Below, in pieces: positions 1 to 8,561 of a DNA stretch of 18,435 nt (positions are counted from its first letter, which is position 1; every line of letters begins with the position of its first letter). A program made the translations under genes and the position numbers. The DNA is from Fictibacillus halophilus. Lineage in GTDB: Bacteria > Bacillota > Bacilli > Bacillales > Fictibacillaceae. The notes under the pieces were generated by a model. The model made no database searches, was not told where the DNA came from, and saw only the letters and a list, made by a program, of their open reading frames with translations. The stretch is from the NCBI RefSeq assembly GCF_016401385.1, contig NZ_JAEACF010000007.1, forward strand, positions 1 through 18,435, written 5' to 3'.

Positions 1-72
<72 letters not shown>

Positions 73-78
73 AATGAG

Positions 79-109
79 GAAGATGGATGAAAATCCATCT
101 TCTTTTTTT
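79..109 (+). terminator. Terminator of the upstream rRNA operon
   Basis: A 10-bp perfect stem (GAAGATGGAT with ATCCATCTTC) closes a GAAA tetraloop and is followed by seven T. It lies 6 nt after the 5S end, so it ends the rRNA operon. Confidence 0.95.
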
Positions 110-142
110 GTGCTTTTAAAAAGAAGAAAATCAAATAAGGTG

Positions 143-160
143 GTTTGGCGCATGCCAAAC
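143..160. repeat. Inverted repeat GTTTGGC-GCAT-GCCAAAC
   Basis: Perfect 7-bp arms flank a 4-nt centre. No T run follows on either strand, so it is not an ordinary intrinsic terminator. It could be a protein-binding site or a remnant of a mobile sequence. Function unknown. Confidence 0.5.
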
Positions 161-265
161 TTCTGATTATGGGTGACTGGGGTGTGAAAGGTGGAGGGTA
201 TAGAGCTTGGATCGGGCAGAGATTGGTTGTCGAGATTTAGCGAACGGCCTTTATTTTTGGTTTTA

Positions 266-336
266 GACTTAATTGAGGTTCGTTTCGACTTAATTCGCTC
301 ACATTTTGACTTAATTTTGTGCATTCAGGCTTAATT
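266..336. repeat. Four-unit tandem repeat with core GACTTAATT, about 21-nt period
   Basis: GACTTAATT occurs at 266-274, 287-295 and 308-316, and the variant GGCTTAATT at 328-336. The spacing is 21, 21 and 20 nt. The bases between the cores vary. Read on the minus strand the repeat gives seven-residue units: IKSK-xxx in one frame and LSxN-xxx in another. The 20-nt step shifts frame between units, which argues against a single maintained coding frame over all four copies. Confidence 0.8.
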
Positions 337-512
337 ATGGAAGGGAGATACCCCACTCCGTATGCTTCGAAGATGCGTTTCAACCCCGAAACCCCCTCAA
401 CAACCCTCACACAAGAAAAAAGATAGCCACTGCCATCTTCCATCACACGATATTCTTCAGCAAAAGTCTTCAAAACAGTGGTTCAAGCAAACATTCTAGA
501 AGAGACTACCAC

Positions 513-1490
513 TCAATTTTCTAACTGGAGCATAACACCAAAAAGGTAGGGAATCTTTTGAGCCGTAATGTTTAGGAACTGTTGGATATAGGGTAATTCT
601 TCTGAAGTATACGTATGAAAAAGTTCGCTCCACCATTCGGTATCGTATCTGCTCAACATACTTAAATTGTAAAGAATCACATAGTGAACCATAAATTCGT
701 TCAATTGTGGAGACTGCAGTAGATCACGGTTAACGGGCAAGTAGTAAGTGTTCTCTAAATGATGATAAGATAGCGGAAAGCAATCAAACGGCTTTAACCG
801 TTCATTCGCCCCAAAAACAAGCTGAATCTCATTTTCACTGCCACTCAAATCGATAGAAAACTTCGACGGAAACAAGCTATTCAAATATTCACGAAATCTT
901 TCTAATGACATATGGAGATGATCATTTGCATTCTTAGGGAGGAAGAAAGTTGACTCATTTTCCTTGTCCATCTTAATAAGATGAACATCACCCTTCATTT
1001 GTTTAAATAAAGGACTTAATTCTGGAAGTGTTTGAAGAAGAGAGATCATCGTAAACTTTTCCCCTTCAATATGTTTCATGTGAAACACTTTTTCACAAAA
1101 ATGATTAAACAGACCTGTTCGTTGTACTTTTACCTCATCATATAGAAATTCGTAACTTCTCTTCTTTCTTTTTCTTGTAGAAAGTCCATGTGCAAGAACT
1201 GCGCTTGAATCGGGATAATCAGGATCTTTGCACAATATGCATGCCTTCATGAGCTGAGTCATGCCATAAAACAGGAGAACAGGCTTTAACTCCACAGGTG
1301 CTTGTTCGGCGAGTCTATAATATTTCTTGCCATGCTCGATATAGTAAATAAACCCATATGTATTATCAAAGCTTTTGCCGTTTCTGTCATCACAGTTTAA
1401 CTGATCGTATTGTTTACTTAAGAATTGCTGCGATTTTTGAGAGGAAAAGAACATATCGAATAAAGCCCAAGGGTCATGCTGCATCATCAT
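513..1490 (-). CDS. yaaC: YaaC family protein of unknown function
   Basis: The product resembles B. subtilis YaaC in sequence character (an early AQQFL-like segment, here KSQQFL), in length and in position beside guaB. The frame stays open up to 1646, but that extension would run through the guaB promoter and into guaB. I therefore choose the ATG at 1490, which begins a run of three ATG codons and has AGAGAGG about 12 nt upstream. This gives 325 residues, against about 315 in B. subtilis. No signal peptide or clear membrane segment is visible, which suggests a soluble cytoplasmic protein. No catalytic motif is recognisable and the function is not known. The gene is divergent from guaB, so the roughly 130-bp gap must hold promoters for both. 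The family call is good; the exact start among the three ATGs is less certain. Confidence 0.85.
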   Translation of the reverse strand: MMMQHDPWALFDMFFSSQKSQQFLSKQYDQLNCDDRNGKSFDNTYGFIYYIEHGKKYYRLAEQAPVELKPVLLFYGMTQLMKACILCKDPDYPDSSAVLAHGLSTRKRKKRSYEFLYDEVKVQRTGLFNHFCEKVFHMKHIEGEKFTMISLLQTLPELSPLFKQMKGDVHLIKMDKENESTFFLPKNANDHLHMSLERFREYLNSLFPSKFSIDLSGSENEIQLVFGANERLKPFDCFPLSYHHLENTYYLPVNRDLLQSPQLNEFMVHYVILYNLSMLSRYDTEWWSELFHTYTSEELPYIQQFLNITAQKIPYLFGVMLQLEN

Positions 1491-1525
1491 TTCTCGATCA
1501 ATCCTCTCTTCGTAAATTATTTGAA

Positions 1526-1538
1526 AAATCGAACATAT
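1526..1538 (+). promoter_or_regulatory. Possible single PurBox upstream of guaB
   Basis: AAAATCGAACATA matches 11 of 13 positions of the PurR box consensus as I recall it (AWWWCCGAACWWT). It lies 10 nt upstream of the -35 of guaB. Known PurR operators need a second, inverted box about 16 nt downstream. I see no GTTCG there, so this is only a candidate. Confidence 0.25.
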
Positions 1539-1548
1539 TTTGTATTCC

Positions 1549-1575
1549 TTGACACTAGTGTACCCAGTTGATAAT
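1549..1575 (+). promoter_or_regulatory. guaB promoter (sigma-A type)
   Basis: A consensus -35 TTGACA (1549-1554) is followed by GATAAT (1570-1575) with a short 15-nt spacer; TAATCT at 1572-1577 would give 17. A perfect 10-bp palindrome, ACACTAGTGT (1552-1561), overlaps the -35 and the spacer. The promoter sits about 50 nt upstream of the guaB start codon. Confidence 0.6.
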
Positions 1576-1621
1576 CTACAAATAATATTTTTCAGGAAGA
1601 TAAATTTGAAGGGGTGGTTAA

Positions 1622-3082
<1,461 letters not shown>

Positions 3083-3096
3083 AGACACATTTTTAG

Positions 3097-3126
3097 GACA
3101 GAGGTATAACCTCTGTCTATTTTTTT
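3097..3126 (+). terminator. Terminator after guaB
   Basis: A 9-bp stem, GACAGAGGT with ACCTCTGTC, has a 3-nt loop and is followed by TATTTTTTT. It separates guaB from dacA. Confidence 0.93.
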
Positions 3127-3137
3127 GAAAATGTGTA

Positions 3138-3146
3138 TGGTACAAT
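3138..3146 (+). promoter_or_regulatory. dacA promoter, extended -10
   Basis: TGGTACAAT is an extended -10 (TGn plus TACAAT, five of six). No good -35 stands 16-18 nt upstream, because that stretch is the T run of the guaB terminator. The site is about 38 nt upstream of the chosen dacA start. Confidence 0.5.
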
Positions 3147-3183
3147 AACTTTTGTGTGTAAATGGGTTTGGAGGTGCAGTTTT

Positions 3184-4521
3184 TTGAACAGCAAGATTAA
3201 ACAACTTTTAGTGGTGACACTGATTTTTTCATTTTTTACGACAAGTTTATTAGGATTTTCAAAGTCAGCAAGTGCGGCACCGTCTTTAGATGTAGCAGCT
3301 GAAGGGGCTATACTTGTGGATGCAGAAACGGGGAAAATATTATATCAGAAAAATGCTGATAAGTTACTCGCTCCTGCAAGTATGAGTAAGATGATGACCG
3401 AATACCTATTGCTAGAAGCCATTGACAAGAAAAAGATATCTTGGGATCAGAAAACAAGTATTTCTGAATATGCCCATAAGATTTCTCAAAATCGAACGTT
3501 ATCAAACGTACCTTTACGTGTAGATGAAAAATATACAGTACGTGAATTATACCAAGCGATGGCGATCTATTCAGCTAATGGAGCAACGATCGCATTAGCA
3601 GAACTGATTGCGGGCTCTGAAGGCGAGTTCGTTAAAAAGATGAATGCCAAGGCGAAAGAACTAGGGATGAAAGATTTCAACTTCGTTAACTCTTCTGGCC
3701 TTAATAATAAAGACCTTTTCGGCAACCATAATTCAGGCAGTGAAACAGACGAGAACATGATGAGTCCTCGTGCTACTGCTATACTAGCTTACAACTTACT
3801 TAATGATCATCCAGAAGTATTAGAAACAGCAAGTGTTCCACGTATGAAATTCCGTGAGGGCACTGATGATGAAATTCAGATGGAGAACTGGAACTGGATG
3901 CTTCCTGAGCTCAATAGTGGCTACGAGGGAGTAGACGGATTAAAAACAGGATCCACGGATATTGCGGGTAACTGTTTTACAGGGACAGTGAAAAAGGGAG
4001 ATACGCGCCTTATTTCAGTGGTTATGAAAACAGGAACTCGTTTAGATCGATTTAAAGAAACGAAGAAACTATTTGATTTTGGATTTGCAAACTTTGAAAA
4101 AGCGCAGATCCTTCCAGATAACTATCAAGTAAAAGGCAACAAAACAGTTCCTGTCGTAAAAGGTAAGGAAAAAGAAGTTAAAGTTGCTACGAAAGAACCT
4201 CTTTCCATGGTGATCAAAAGAGGAGAAAAAGAAAACTATAAGCCTAAATTTGTTATGGATAAGAAGAAGATGACAAAAGAAGGCGAACTGACAGCACCTG
4301 TTAAAAAAGGTGAGGTTGTCGGTCATATCAATGTTGAGTATACAGGCAGCGGGGAAGATTACGGCTACCTGCTCGATGGAGAAACAAAAGGTAAGACAGA
4401 AGTTGTAACGACACAATCCGTTGAAAAAGCGAACTGGTTCGTTCTAGCATTACGCGGTGTTGGTGGATTCTTTGGCGGACTTTGGTCCGGTGCCGTTGAC
4501 ATGGTTAAAGGCTGGTTTTAA
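3184..4521 (+). CDS. dacA: D-alanyl-D-alanine carboxypeptidase (PBP5 type)
   Basis: DacA removes the terminal D-alanine from peptidoglycan stem peptides on the outer face of the membrane. I choose the TTG at 3184, 7 nt after GGAGGTG, giving 445 residues (443 in B. subtilis); an ATG at 3133 lies upstream of any ribosome site. Residues 1-31 form a signal peptide ending ASA, with cleavage likely after Ala31. The serine penicilloyl-transferase motifs are complete: Ser66-Met-Ser-Lys69, Ser130-Ala-Asn132 and Lys254-Thr-Gly. A beta-rich PBP5 C-terminal domain follows. The last 30 residues (from EKANWF on) form the usual amphipathic membrane anchor rich in Phe, Trp and Gly. The gene is flanked by terminators on both sides, so it is probably transcribed alone. 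Confidence 0.97.
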   Translation: MNSKIKQLLVVTLIFSFFTTSLLGFSKSASAAPSLDVAAEGAILVDAETGKILYQKNADKLLAPASMSKMMTEYLLLEAIDKKKISWDQKTSISEYAHKISQNRTLSNVPLRVDEKYTVRELYQAMAIYSANGATIALAELIAGSEGEFVKKMNAKAKELGMKDFNFVNSSGLNNKDLFGNHNSGSETDENMMSPRATAILAYNLLNDHPEVLETASVPRMKFREGTDDEIQMENWNWMLPELNSGYEGVDGLKTGSTDIAGNCFTGTVKKGDTRLISVVMKTGTRLDRFKETKKLFDFGFANFEKAQILPDNYQVKGNKTVPVVKGKEKEVKVATKEPLSMVIKRGEKENYKPKFVMDKKKMTKEGELTAPVKKGEVVGHINVEYTGSGEDYGYLLDGETKGKTEVVTTQSVEKANWFVLALRGVGGFFGGLWSGAVDMVKGWF

Positions 4522-4537
4522 TTTAATAGAAATTCAT

Positions 4538-4574
4538 GAAGTTCTTTAGCAAATGCTGAAGAACTTCTTTTTTT
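4538..4574 (+). terminator. Terminator after dacA
   Basis: GAAGTTCTT (4538-4546) pairs with AAGAACTTC (4559-4567), and TAGC/GCTG inside lengthens the stem. Seven T follow. Confidence 0.93.
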
Positions 4575-4591
4575 CAGAAAATAGAGAGAGC

Positions 4592-4619
4592 TTGCGCTTT
4601 TTATGATTTGCGATAAAAT
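4592..4619 (+). promoter_or_regulatory. Probable pdxST promoter
   Basis: TTGCGC (4592-4597), a 16-nt spacer and TAAAAT (4614-4619) form a modest sigma-A promoter about 75 nt upstream of pdxS. A perfect TATAAT at 4674-4679 was not chosen because it lies only 2 nt before the ribosome binding site. Confidence 0.45.
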
Positions 4620-4695
4620 AGATGAGAATACTAGTTTTACCTTAAAACAACCAAAAATTGTTGTTATAACACATATAATTCAGGGGGTAGTAAGC

Positions 4696-5580
4696 ATGTT
4701 AAAAACAGGTACTGAACGTGTTAAAAGAGGAATGGCAGAAATGCAAAAAGGCGGCGTCATCATGGACGTTGTAAATGCAGAGCAAGCTCGTATTGCTGAA
4801 GCTGCAGGAGCTGTAGCGGTAATGGCACTTGAGCGTGTTCCGTCAGATATCCGTGCTGCAGGCGGAGTAGCGCGTATGGCTGATCCTACAATCACAGAAG
4901 AAGTTCTGAATGCTGTTTCTATTCCCGTAATGGCGAAGGCGCGTATCGGACACATCGTTGAAGCGCGTGTTCTTGAAGCCATGGGTGTTGACTACATCGA
5001 TGAGAGTGAAGTACTAACTCCAGCGGATGAAGTTTTCCACTTATTGAAGAGCGATTACACTGTACCATTCGTATGCGGAGCACGTGATCTTGGAGAGGCG
5101 TCACGCCGTATCGCTGAAGGTGCATCTATGCTTCGTACGAAAGGTGAGCCTGGAACAGGTAACATTGTTGAGGCGGTACGCCACATGAGAATGATTCAAG
5201 GCCAGATCCGCAAAGTCGTTTCAATGAGCGAAGACGAGCTTATGACAGAAGCTAAGAACTTAGGTGCTCCATTCGAAGTTCTTCTTCAGATCAAAAAAGC
5301 GGGCAAGCTACCTGTCGTTAACTTTGCAGCTGGCGGAATTGCAACACCAGCGGATGCAGCACTCATGATGGAACTTGGCGCTGACGGCGTATTCGTTGGA
5401 TCAGGAATCTTCAAGTCCGAGAACCCAGAAAAGTTTGCTCGTGCGATCGTAGAAGCTACAACTCACTACCAAGACTACAAGCTAATCGCTGAACTATCTA
5501 AAGATCTAGGAACGGCAATGAAAGGCATCGACATCTCTACACTAGCTCACGGTGAGCGCATGCAGGAGCGAGGCTGGTAA
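4696..5580 (+). CDS. pdxS: Pyridoxal 5'-phosphate synthase, lyase subunit PdxS
   Basis: PdxS condenses ribose 5-phosphate, glyceraldehyde 3-phosphate and ammonia into pyridoxal 5'-phosphate. It is a dodecamer of TIM barrels that binds twelve PdxT glutaminases. The 294 residues equal the B. subtilis length. The two active-site lysines are at the expected places: Lys81 in MAKARIGH, which forms the sugar adduct, and Lys149 in [10 protein letters not shown]. The glycine-rich phosphate sites FAAGGIATP and [12 protein letters not shown] are present. The ATG at 4696 follows AGGGGGT by 8 nt; an in-frame ATG at 4603 has no ribosome site and would add a non-conserved tail. pdxT starts 4 nt after the stop, so the two subunits are made from one transcript. 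Confidence 0.98.
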   Translation: MLKTGTERVKRGMAEMQKGGVIMDVVNAEQARIAEAAGAVAVMALERVPSDIRAAGGVARMADPTITEEVLNAVSIPVMAKARIGHIVEARVLEAMGVDYIDESEVLTPADEVFHLLKSDYTVPFVCGARDLGEASRRIAEGASMLRTKGEPGTGNIVEAVRHMRMIQGQIRKVVSMSEDELMTEAKNLGAPFEVLLQIKKAGKLPVVNFAAGGIATPADAALMMELGADGVFVGSGIFKSENPEKFARAIVEATTHYQDYKLIAELSKDLGTAMKGIDISTLAHGERMQERGW

Positions 5581-5584
5581 TTCC

Positions 5585-6169
5585 ATGCTTAAAATCGGAG
5601 TATTAGCCTTACAAGGTGCGGTACGAGAGCATGTAGCAGCGATTGAAGCAAGCGGAGCAGAAGCTGTAGCTGTAAAGCGTGTTGCTGAGCTAGCAGATCT
5701 TGATGGCTTGGTTATGCCAGGCGGCGAGAGTACGGCAATGAGACGTTTAATTGATAAGTATGATTTTCTAGAGCCTTTAAAAGAGTTTGCTCAAAACAAA
5801 CCGGTCTTCGGTACATGTGCAGGATTGATCTTGATGGCGAAACGCATTCAAGGACAAGATTCAGCACACCTCGAACTGATCGATATGACGGTTGAGCGTA
5901 ATGCGTTTGGACGTCAGGTGGACAGTTTTGAAGCGGAGCTTATGATACATGGTGTAGGAGAAGATTACACGGGTGTATTTATCCGAGCACCGTTTATCGT
6001 TGAAGTCGGACCGGAAGTAGAGATTCTTTCGAAGCATAACGATCGAATCGTAGCAGCTAAACAAGGACATTTCCTATGTGCAGCGTTCCATCCGGAGCTA
6101 ACCGATGATTACCGACTTCATCAATATTTTGTAAAAATGGTACAATCGGCTAAAGAAGTAGTTGCATAA
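5585..6169 (+). CDS. pdxT: Pyridoxal 5'-phosphate synthase, glutaminase subunit PdxT
   Basis: PdxT hydrolyses glutamine and channels ammonia to PdxS. This 194-residue class I glutamine amidotransferase has the full catalytic triad: Cys78 in FGTCAGLIL, and His169 and Glu171 in FHPEL. The PGGES oxyanion motif is near residue 45. The N terminus ([11 protein letters not shown]) is typical of the family. Its ATG lies four bases after the pdxS stop, and the only ribosome-binding sequence is a weak GAGG inside the end of pdxS, so translation is probably coupled. No terminator is visible after the gene; the next element is the serS T-box leader with its own terminator, so some read-through into that leader is possible. 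Confidence 0.97.
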   Translation: MLKIGVLALQGAVREHVAAIEASGAEAVAVKRVAELADLDGLVMPGGESTAMRRLIDKYDFLEPLKEFAQNKPVFGTCAGLILMAKRIQGQDSAHLELIDMTVERNAFGRQVDSFEAELMIHGVGEDYTGVFIRAPFIVEVGPEVEILSKHNDRIVAAKQGHFLCAAFHPELTDDYRLHQYFVKMVQSAKEVVA

Positions 6170-6213
6170 AATTTAAAAATGCTGTACATTACTATAAAAT
6201 CATTATAAAAAAT

Positions 6214-6462
6214 CAATGACAGGAACTAGTAGCAAAAATTACTTTGTTTAGAGAGTCGGTGGCTGGTGAAAACCGATCAAGGTATTTTGTGAATCCATCC
6301 TCGAGTGAAGAGCTGAACGTTCAGTAAGCTTTTCCGGTGAAGAACCGTTACATGTAATCGAGCCGGCAATAGAAATTCTATTGCAATTAGGGTGGCAACG
6401 CGGGTTAACTCTCGTCCCTATTTCTAATTTTTATTAGGAATAGCGGGCGGGAGTTTTTTGTT
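6214..6462 (+). promoter_or_regulatory. Serine T-box riboswitch leader of serS
   Basis: The canonical T-box AGGGTGGCAACGCG lies at 6389-6402. Its UGGC (6393-6396) should pair with a G73-CCA acceptor end, which fits most serine tRNAs. The 5' part forms Stem I, with the conserved distal block around GGTGAAAACCGA. On its 3' side GTGAA is followed by TCC (6294-6296), which I read as the specifier, a Ser codon read by tRNA-Ser(GGA). Uncharged tRNA-Ser should stabilise the antiterminator. A weak promoter may lie at 6182-6209 (CTGTAC, 16 nt, TATAAA). The 5' boundary is approximate. Confidence 0.93.
6407..6460 (+). terminator. Regulated terminator of the serS T-box leader
   Basis: AACTC and the following pyrimidine-rich strand pair with the strand ending GGCGGGAGTT, with a run of six T at the end. 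The 5' side begins directly after the T-box sequence, as is usual for the terminator that competes with the antiterminator. Confidence 0.88.
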
Positions 6463-6509
6463 TTCTCATGTGACATCTAAGGCATGATTGAACTTAACTT
6501 CTTTGGAAG

Positions 6510-6635
6510 GTTGAACGAAGTGTAAGGTGTGAGACTCCTGCGGGATGAGTGAGCAGGTGAGACCCCTAAAAGCGCATAGCGCTAGGAGGCTCACCGCACA
6601 CCCCGCGGAAAGCGAGCGACCTGAACGTAGTCAAC
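6510..6635 (+). repeat. Dispersed palindromic element, copy 1 (126 bp)
   Basis: The element is bounded by GTTGA and TCAAC and folds on itself. Nested stems are AGGT/ACCT (6525-6528 with 6619-6622), GCGGG/CCCGC (6540-6544 with 6602-6606), GGTGAG/CTCACC (6556-6561 with 6590-6595) and AGCGC/GCGCT around ATA (6571-6583). Copy 2 is at 10454-10581 in the same orientation. I recall similar GAGACTCCTGCGGG elements scattered through many Bacillaceae genomes. This copy lies between the T-box terminator and the serS ribosome site, so it is part of the serS mRNA. No protein is likely to be made from it. Confidence 0.88.
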
Positions 6636-6701
6636 TACTTTCAATAACTGCAAAGCAAAAGAAAACCGTGATTTTTTATAAACTAAAGGAGGACATAAAA
6701 C

Positions 6702-7976
6702 ATGTTAGATTTAAAATTTGTTCGTGCCAATTTTGAAGAAGTAAAAGAAAAGTTATCTGCACGTGGAGAAGACCTCTCTGGGTTAGATCAGTTCGAAGCG
6801 TTAGATCAGCGCCGCCGTGAATTAATCGGTGAAACAGAAGCTTTGAAATCTAAGCGTAACGAGGTTTCTAAGCAAGTTGCAGAATTCAAGCGTGAGAAAA
6901 AAGACGCGGATCACCTCATCACTGAGATGCGCGAAGTAGGCGATAAGATCAAAACGATGGACGATGAGCTTCGTCAAGTAGAAGAAGACCTTAACGCGAT
7001 CATGCTAACGTTGCCTAACATACCGCATGAAAGTGTTCCTGTAGGCGAGACAGAAGATGATAATGTACCTGTACGTCATTGGGGAGATGTTCCTGAGTTT
7101 GCTTTTGAAGCAAAACCTCACTGGGATCTCGCAACTGAACTCAATATCGTTGATTTTGAACGTGGAGCAAAAGTGACAGGCAGCCGTTTCGCTTTTTATA
7201 AAGGTCTAGGAGCTCGTTTAGAGCGTGCACTTATCAACTTTATGATGGATCTGCACGAAGATGAGCATGGCTACACAGAGGTGCTGCCTCCGTACATGGT
7301 TAACCGTCAAAGCATGACAGGAACAGGTCAGCTTCCTAAGTTTGAAGAAGACGCATTTAAAATTCGCGAAGAAGATTACTTCTTGATTCCAACTTCTGAG
7401 GTTCCTGTAACGAACATGCACCGAGAAGAGATTCTAACAGCTGACGAACTACCGATCACATATGCGGCGTACAGCGCTTGTTTCCGTTCTGAAGCAGGTT
7501 CTGCAGGACGCGATACGCGCGGTTTGATCCGTCAGCATCAGTTCAACAAGGTAGAGCTTGTTCGCTTCGTTAAACCTGAGGATTCTTATGAAGAGCTCGA
7601 GAAGCTTACAGGACACGCTGAAAAAGTACTTCAGCTGCTCAACCTTCCGTACCGCGTACTCAGCATGTGTACGGCTGACCTAGGATTCACAGCAGCTAAG
7701 AAATACGATATTGAAGTATACCTTCCTAGCTATGGTGAATACCGCGAGATTTCTTCTTGCTCTAACTTTGAGGACTTCCAAGCGCGCCGTGCTCAAATTC
7801 GTTTCCGTAGAGATGCAAAAGGAAAGCCAGAATTCGTTCATACGCTAAACGGATCTGGACTTGCGATCGGTCGTACAGTAGCCGCTATCTTAGAGAATTA
7901 CCAACAAGAAGATGGAACTGTAGTGATTCCAGAAGTTCTGCGTCCATATATGGGTAACAAAGAAGTTATTAAGTAA
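6702..7976 (+). CDS. serS: Serine--tRNA ligase
   Basis: SerS charges tRNA-Ser with serine in the cytoplasm as a class II homodimer. The 424 residues match B. subtilis SerS (425). Residues about 27-100 form the long antiparallel coiled coil that grips the extra arm of tRNA-Ser. The class II catalytic motifs follow: motif 1 near [10 protein letters not shown], motif 2 starting at Phe261 (FRSEAG, then [10 protein letters not shown]), and motif 3 around Asn383 (NGSGLAIGR). The start ATG follows AAAGGAGGA by 8 nt. Expression is controlled by the T-box leader at 6214. A dispersed palindromic element is inserted between that leader and the ribosome site. A tRNA-Ser gene lies about 245 bp downstream, the same neighbourhood as in B. 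subtilis. Confidence 0.98.
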   Translation: MLDLKFVRANFEEVKEKLSARGEDLSGLDQFEALDQRRRELIGETEALKSKRNEVSKQVAEFKREKKDADHLITEMREVGDKIKTMDDELRQVEEDLNAIMLTLPNIPHESVPVGETEDDNVPVRHWGDVPEFAFEAKPHWDLATELNIVDFERGAKVTGSRFAFYKGLGARLERALINFMMDLHEDEHGYTEVLPPYMVNRQSMTGTGQLPKFEEDAFKIREEDYFLIPTSEVPVTNMHREEILTADELPITYAAYSACFRSEAGSAGRDTRGLIRQHQFNKVELVRFVKPEDSYEELEKLTGHAEKVLQLLNLPYRVLSMCTADLGFTAAKKYDIEVYLPSYGEYREISSCSNFEDFQARRAQIRFRRDAKGKPEFVHTLNGSGLAIGRTVAAILENYQQEDGTVVIPEVLRPYMGNKEVIK

Positions 7977-7985
7977 AAAATGAAG

Positions 7986-8036
7986 AAGCTGACTCAAAAA
8001 TGGTCTCTAAAAGGGCTTTTAGAGTCAGCTTTTGTA
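7986..8036 (+). terminator. Probable terminator after serS
   Basis: AAGCTGAC (7986-7993) pairs with GTCAGCTT (8024-8031), followed by TTTGTATGTTT. A second hairpin, CTCTAAAAG (8005-8013) with CTTTTAGAG (8016-8024), is nested in the loop and shares bases with the 3' arm. The T tract is imperfect. Confidence 0.65.
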
Positions 8037-8084
8037 TGTTTAAGGGTGTAAAAGGTTTCAGGTGGTAAGCACTGTTTTAGCGGC

Positions 8085-8113
8085 GTACGTGTAATAAATA
8101 AAAGAACACGTAC
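8085..8113. other. Hairpin GTACGTGT / ACACGTAC in the serS-tRNA gap
   Basis: Perfect 8-bp arms surround a 13-nt A-rich centre. No T run follows on the + strand, so it is not an obvious terminator. It stands about 60 nt upstream of the tRNA-Ser promoter. Function unknown. Confidence 0.5.
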
Positions 8114-8172
8114 CGTAAAAATGCACCTCCAAAAAAGGTAAAATAAAAAACAAAAAAAGTTTTTAAAAACCG

Positions 8173-8202
8173 TTGACACTTTATTTATCATCATGTTATT
8201 AT
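8173..8202 (+). promoter_or_regulatory. tRNA-Ser promoter
   Basis: A consensus TTGACA (8173-8178), an 18-nt spacer and TATTAT (8197-8202) preceded by TGT make a strong extended -10 promoter. An A/T-rich block lies upstream. The bases after the -10 (AGTTCTTGTC) are identical to those after rrn P1 at 18017. The tRNA begins about 11 nt after the likely start. Confidence 0.85.
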
Positions 8203-8220
8203 AGTTCTTGTCAGTCACAC

Positions 8221-8313
8221 GGAGGTATACCCAAGTCCGGCTGAAGGGATCGGTCTTGAAAACCGACAGGGGTTTAACGACCCGCGGGGGTTCGAATCCC
8301 TCTACCTCCTCCA
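8221..8313 (+). tRNA. trnS-Ser: tRNA-Ser, anticodon UGA
   Basis: The gene encodes a 93-nt class II tRNA with CCA (8311-8313). The acceptor GGAGGTA pairs fully with TACCTCC. The anticodon stem-loop TCGGT-CTTGAAA-ACCGA gives anticodon TGA, which reads UCA. The long variable arm holds GGGT/ACCC, and the T arm GGGGG-TTCGAAT-CCCTC is complete. The base before CCA is T8310, whereas bacterial serine tRNAs normally have G73. The same tRNA gene follows serS in B. subtilis as I recall. It has its own strong promoter and terminator. Confidence 0.95.
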
Positions 8314-8324
8314 TATACATATTC

Positions 8325-8357
8325 AACCTCATCTGAGTTTCTCGGATGAGGTTTTTT
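8325..8357 (+). terminator. Terminator after tRNA-Ser
   Basis: AACCTCATC (8325-8333) pairs with GATGAGGTT (8345-8353). The stem continues inward through TGAG/CTCG to a TTT loop, and six T follow. Confidence 0.95.
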
Positions 8358-8462
8358 GTTATGTTTTTTTCAAAACTTTAATGGAAGCACAGAAACTGCC
8401 ATCGTTCATTTTGGAAAAACTCGGAGAAAACCCTAAAATAATTAAACCTTTGATATCAACTT

Positions 8463-8477
8463 ATGTAAGCGCTAACA
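8463..8477 (+). promoter_or_regulatory. Perfect cre (CcpA site) match upstream of the S-box promoter
   Basis: ATGTAAGCGCTAACA fits every position of the consensus WTGNNARCGNWWWCA. Its centre lies about 67 nt upstream of the expected transcription start of the metNIQ leader, a position more typical of CcpA activation than of repression. No experimental link between CcpA and this operon is known to me. Confidence 0.5.
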
Positions 8478-8500
8478 CTTTAAAGCGATAAAATTAAGTA

Positions 8501-8530
8501 TTGACAGAACTTTTAGACAGAGCGTATGAT
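8501..8530 (+). promoter_or_regulatory. metNIQ promoter
   Basis: A consensus TTGACA (8501-8506) is followed after 18 nt by TATGAT (8525-8530, five of six). It starts about 30 nt upstream of the SAM riboswitch. Confidence 0.8.
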
Positions 8531-8561
8531 GACAACTATAACTTAATTCAATAATGCAATG

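Larger units (their letters stand above)
110..512. other. Spacer between 5S terminator and yaaC, no convincing gene
   Basis: About 400 bases lie between the rRNA terminator and the yaaC stop codon. Two overlapping minus-strand reading frames are open here: one from TTG at 473 to 237 and one from ATG at 324 back into the rRNA terminator. Neither has a Shine-Dalgarno sequence, and both consist partly of the 21-nt repeat at 266-336. The remaining contents are an inverted repeat at 143-160 and a weak dyad (AGTGGT at 477-482 with ACCACT at 508-513) that could act poorly as the yaaC transcript end. I cannot name a gene here. Confidence 0.6.

Noticed and set aside
237..473. Minus-strand frame of 78 codons starting at TTG, with the LSxN repeat at its end
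   Set aside because: There is no Shine-Dalgarno sequence, the start is a TTG, the sequence is composed partly of tandem repeat, and no family is recognised. It is described as part of the spacer instead.
4674..4679. Perfect TATAAT just upstream of pdxS
   Set aside because: Transcription from it would start inside the ribosome binding site, and no -35 is suitably placed.
6545..6736. Open frame of 63 codons across the palindromic element into serS
   Set aside because: It is read out of the structured repeat, overlaps serS in another frame, and has no family or ribosome site.
8381..8491. A 36-codon open frame (start MEAQKLPSFILEKLG) between tRNA-Ser and the S-box promoter
   Set aside because: It has no ribosome binding site, follows a terminator with no visible promoter, and its end overlaps the cre-like site. 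I do not recognise the peptide.
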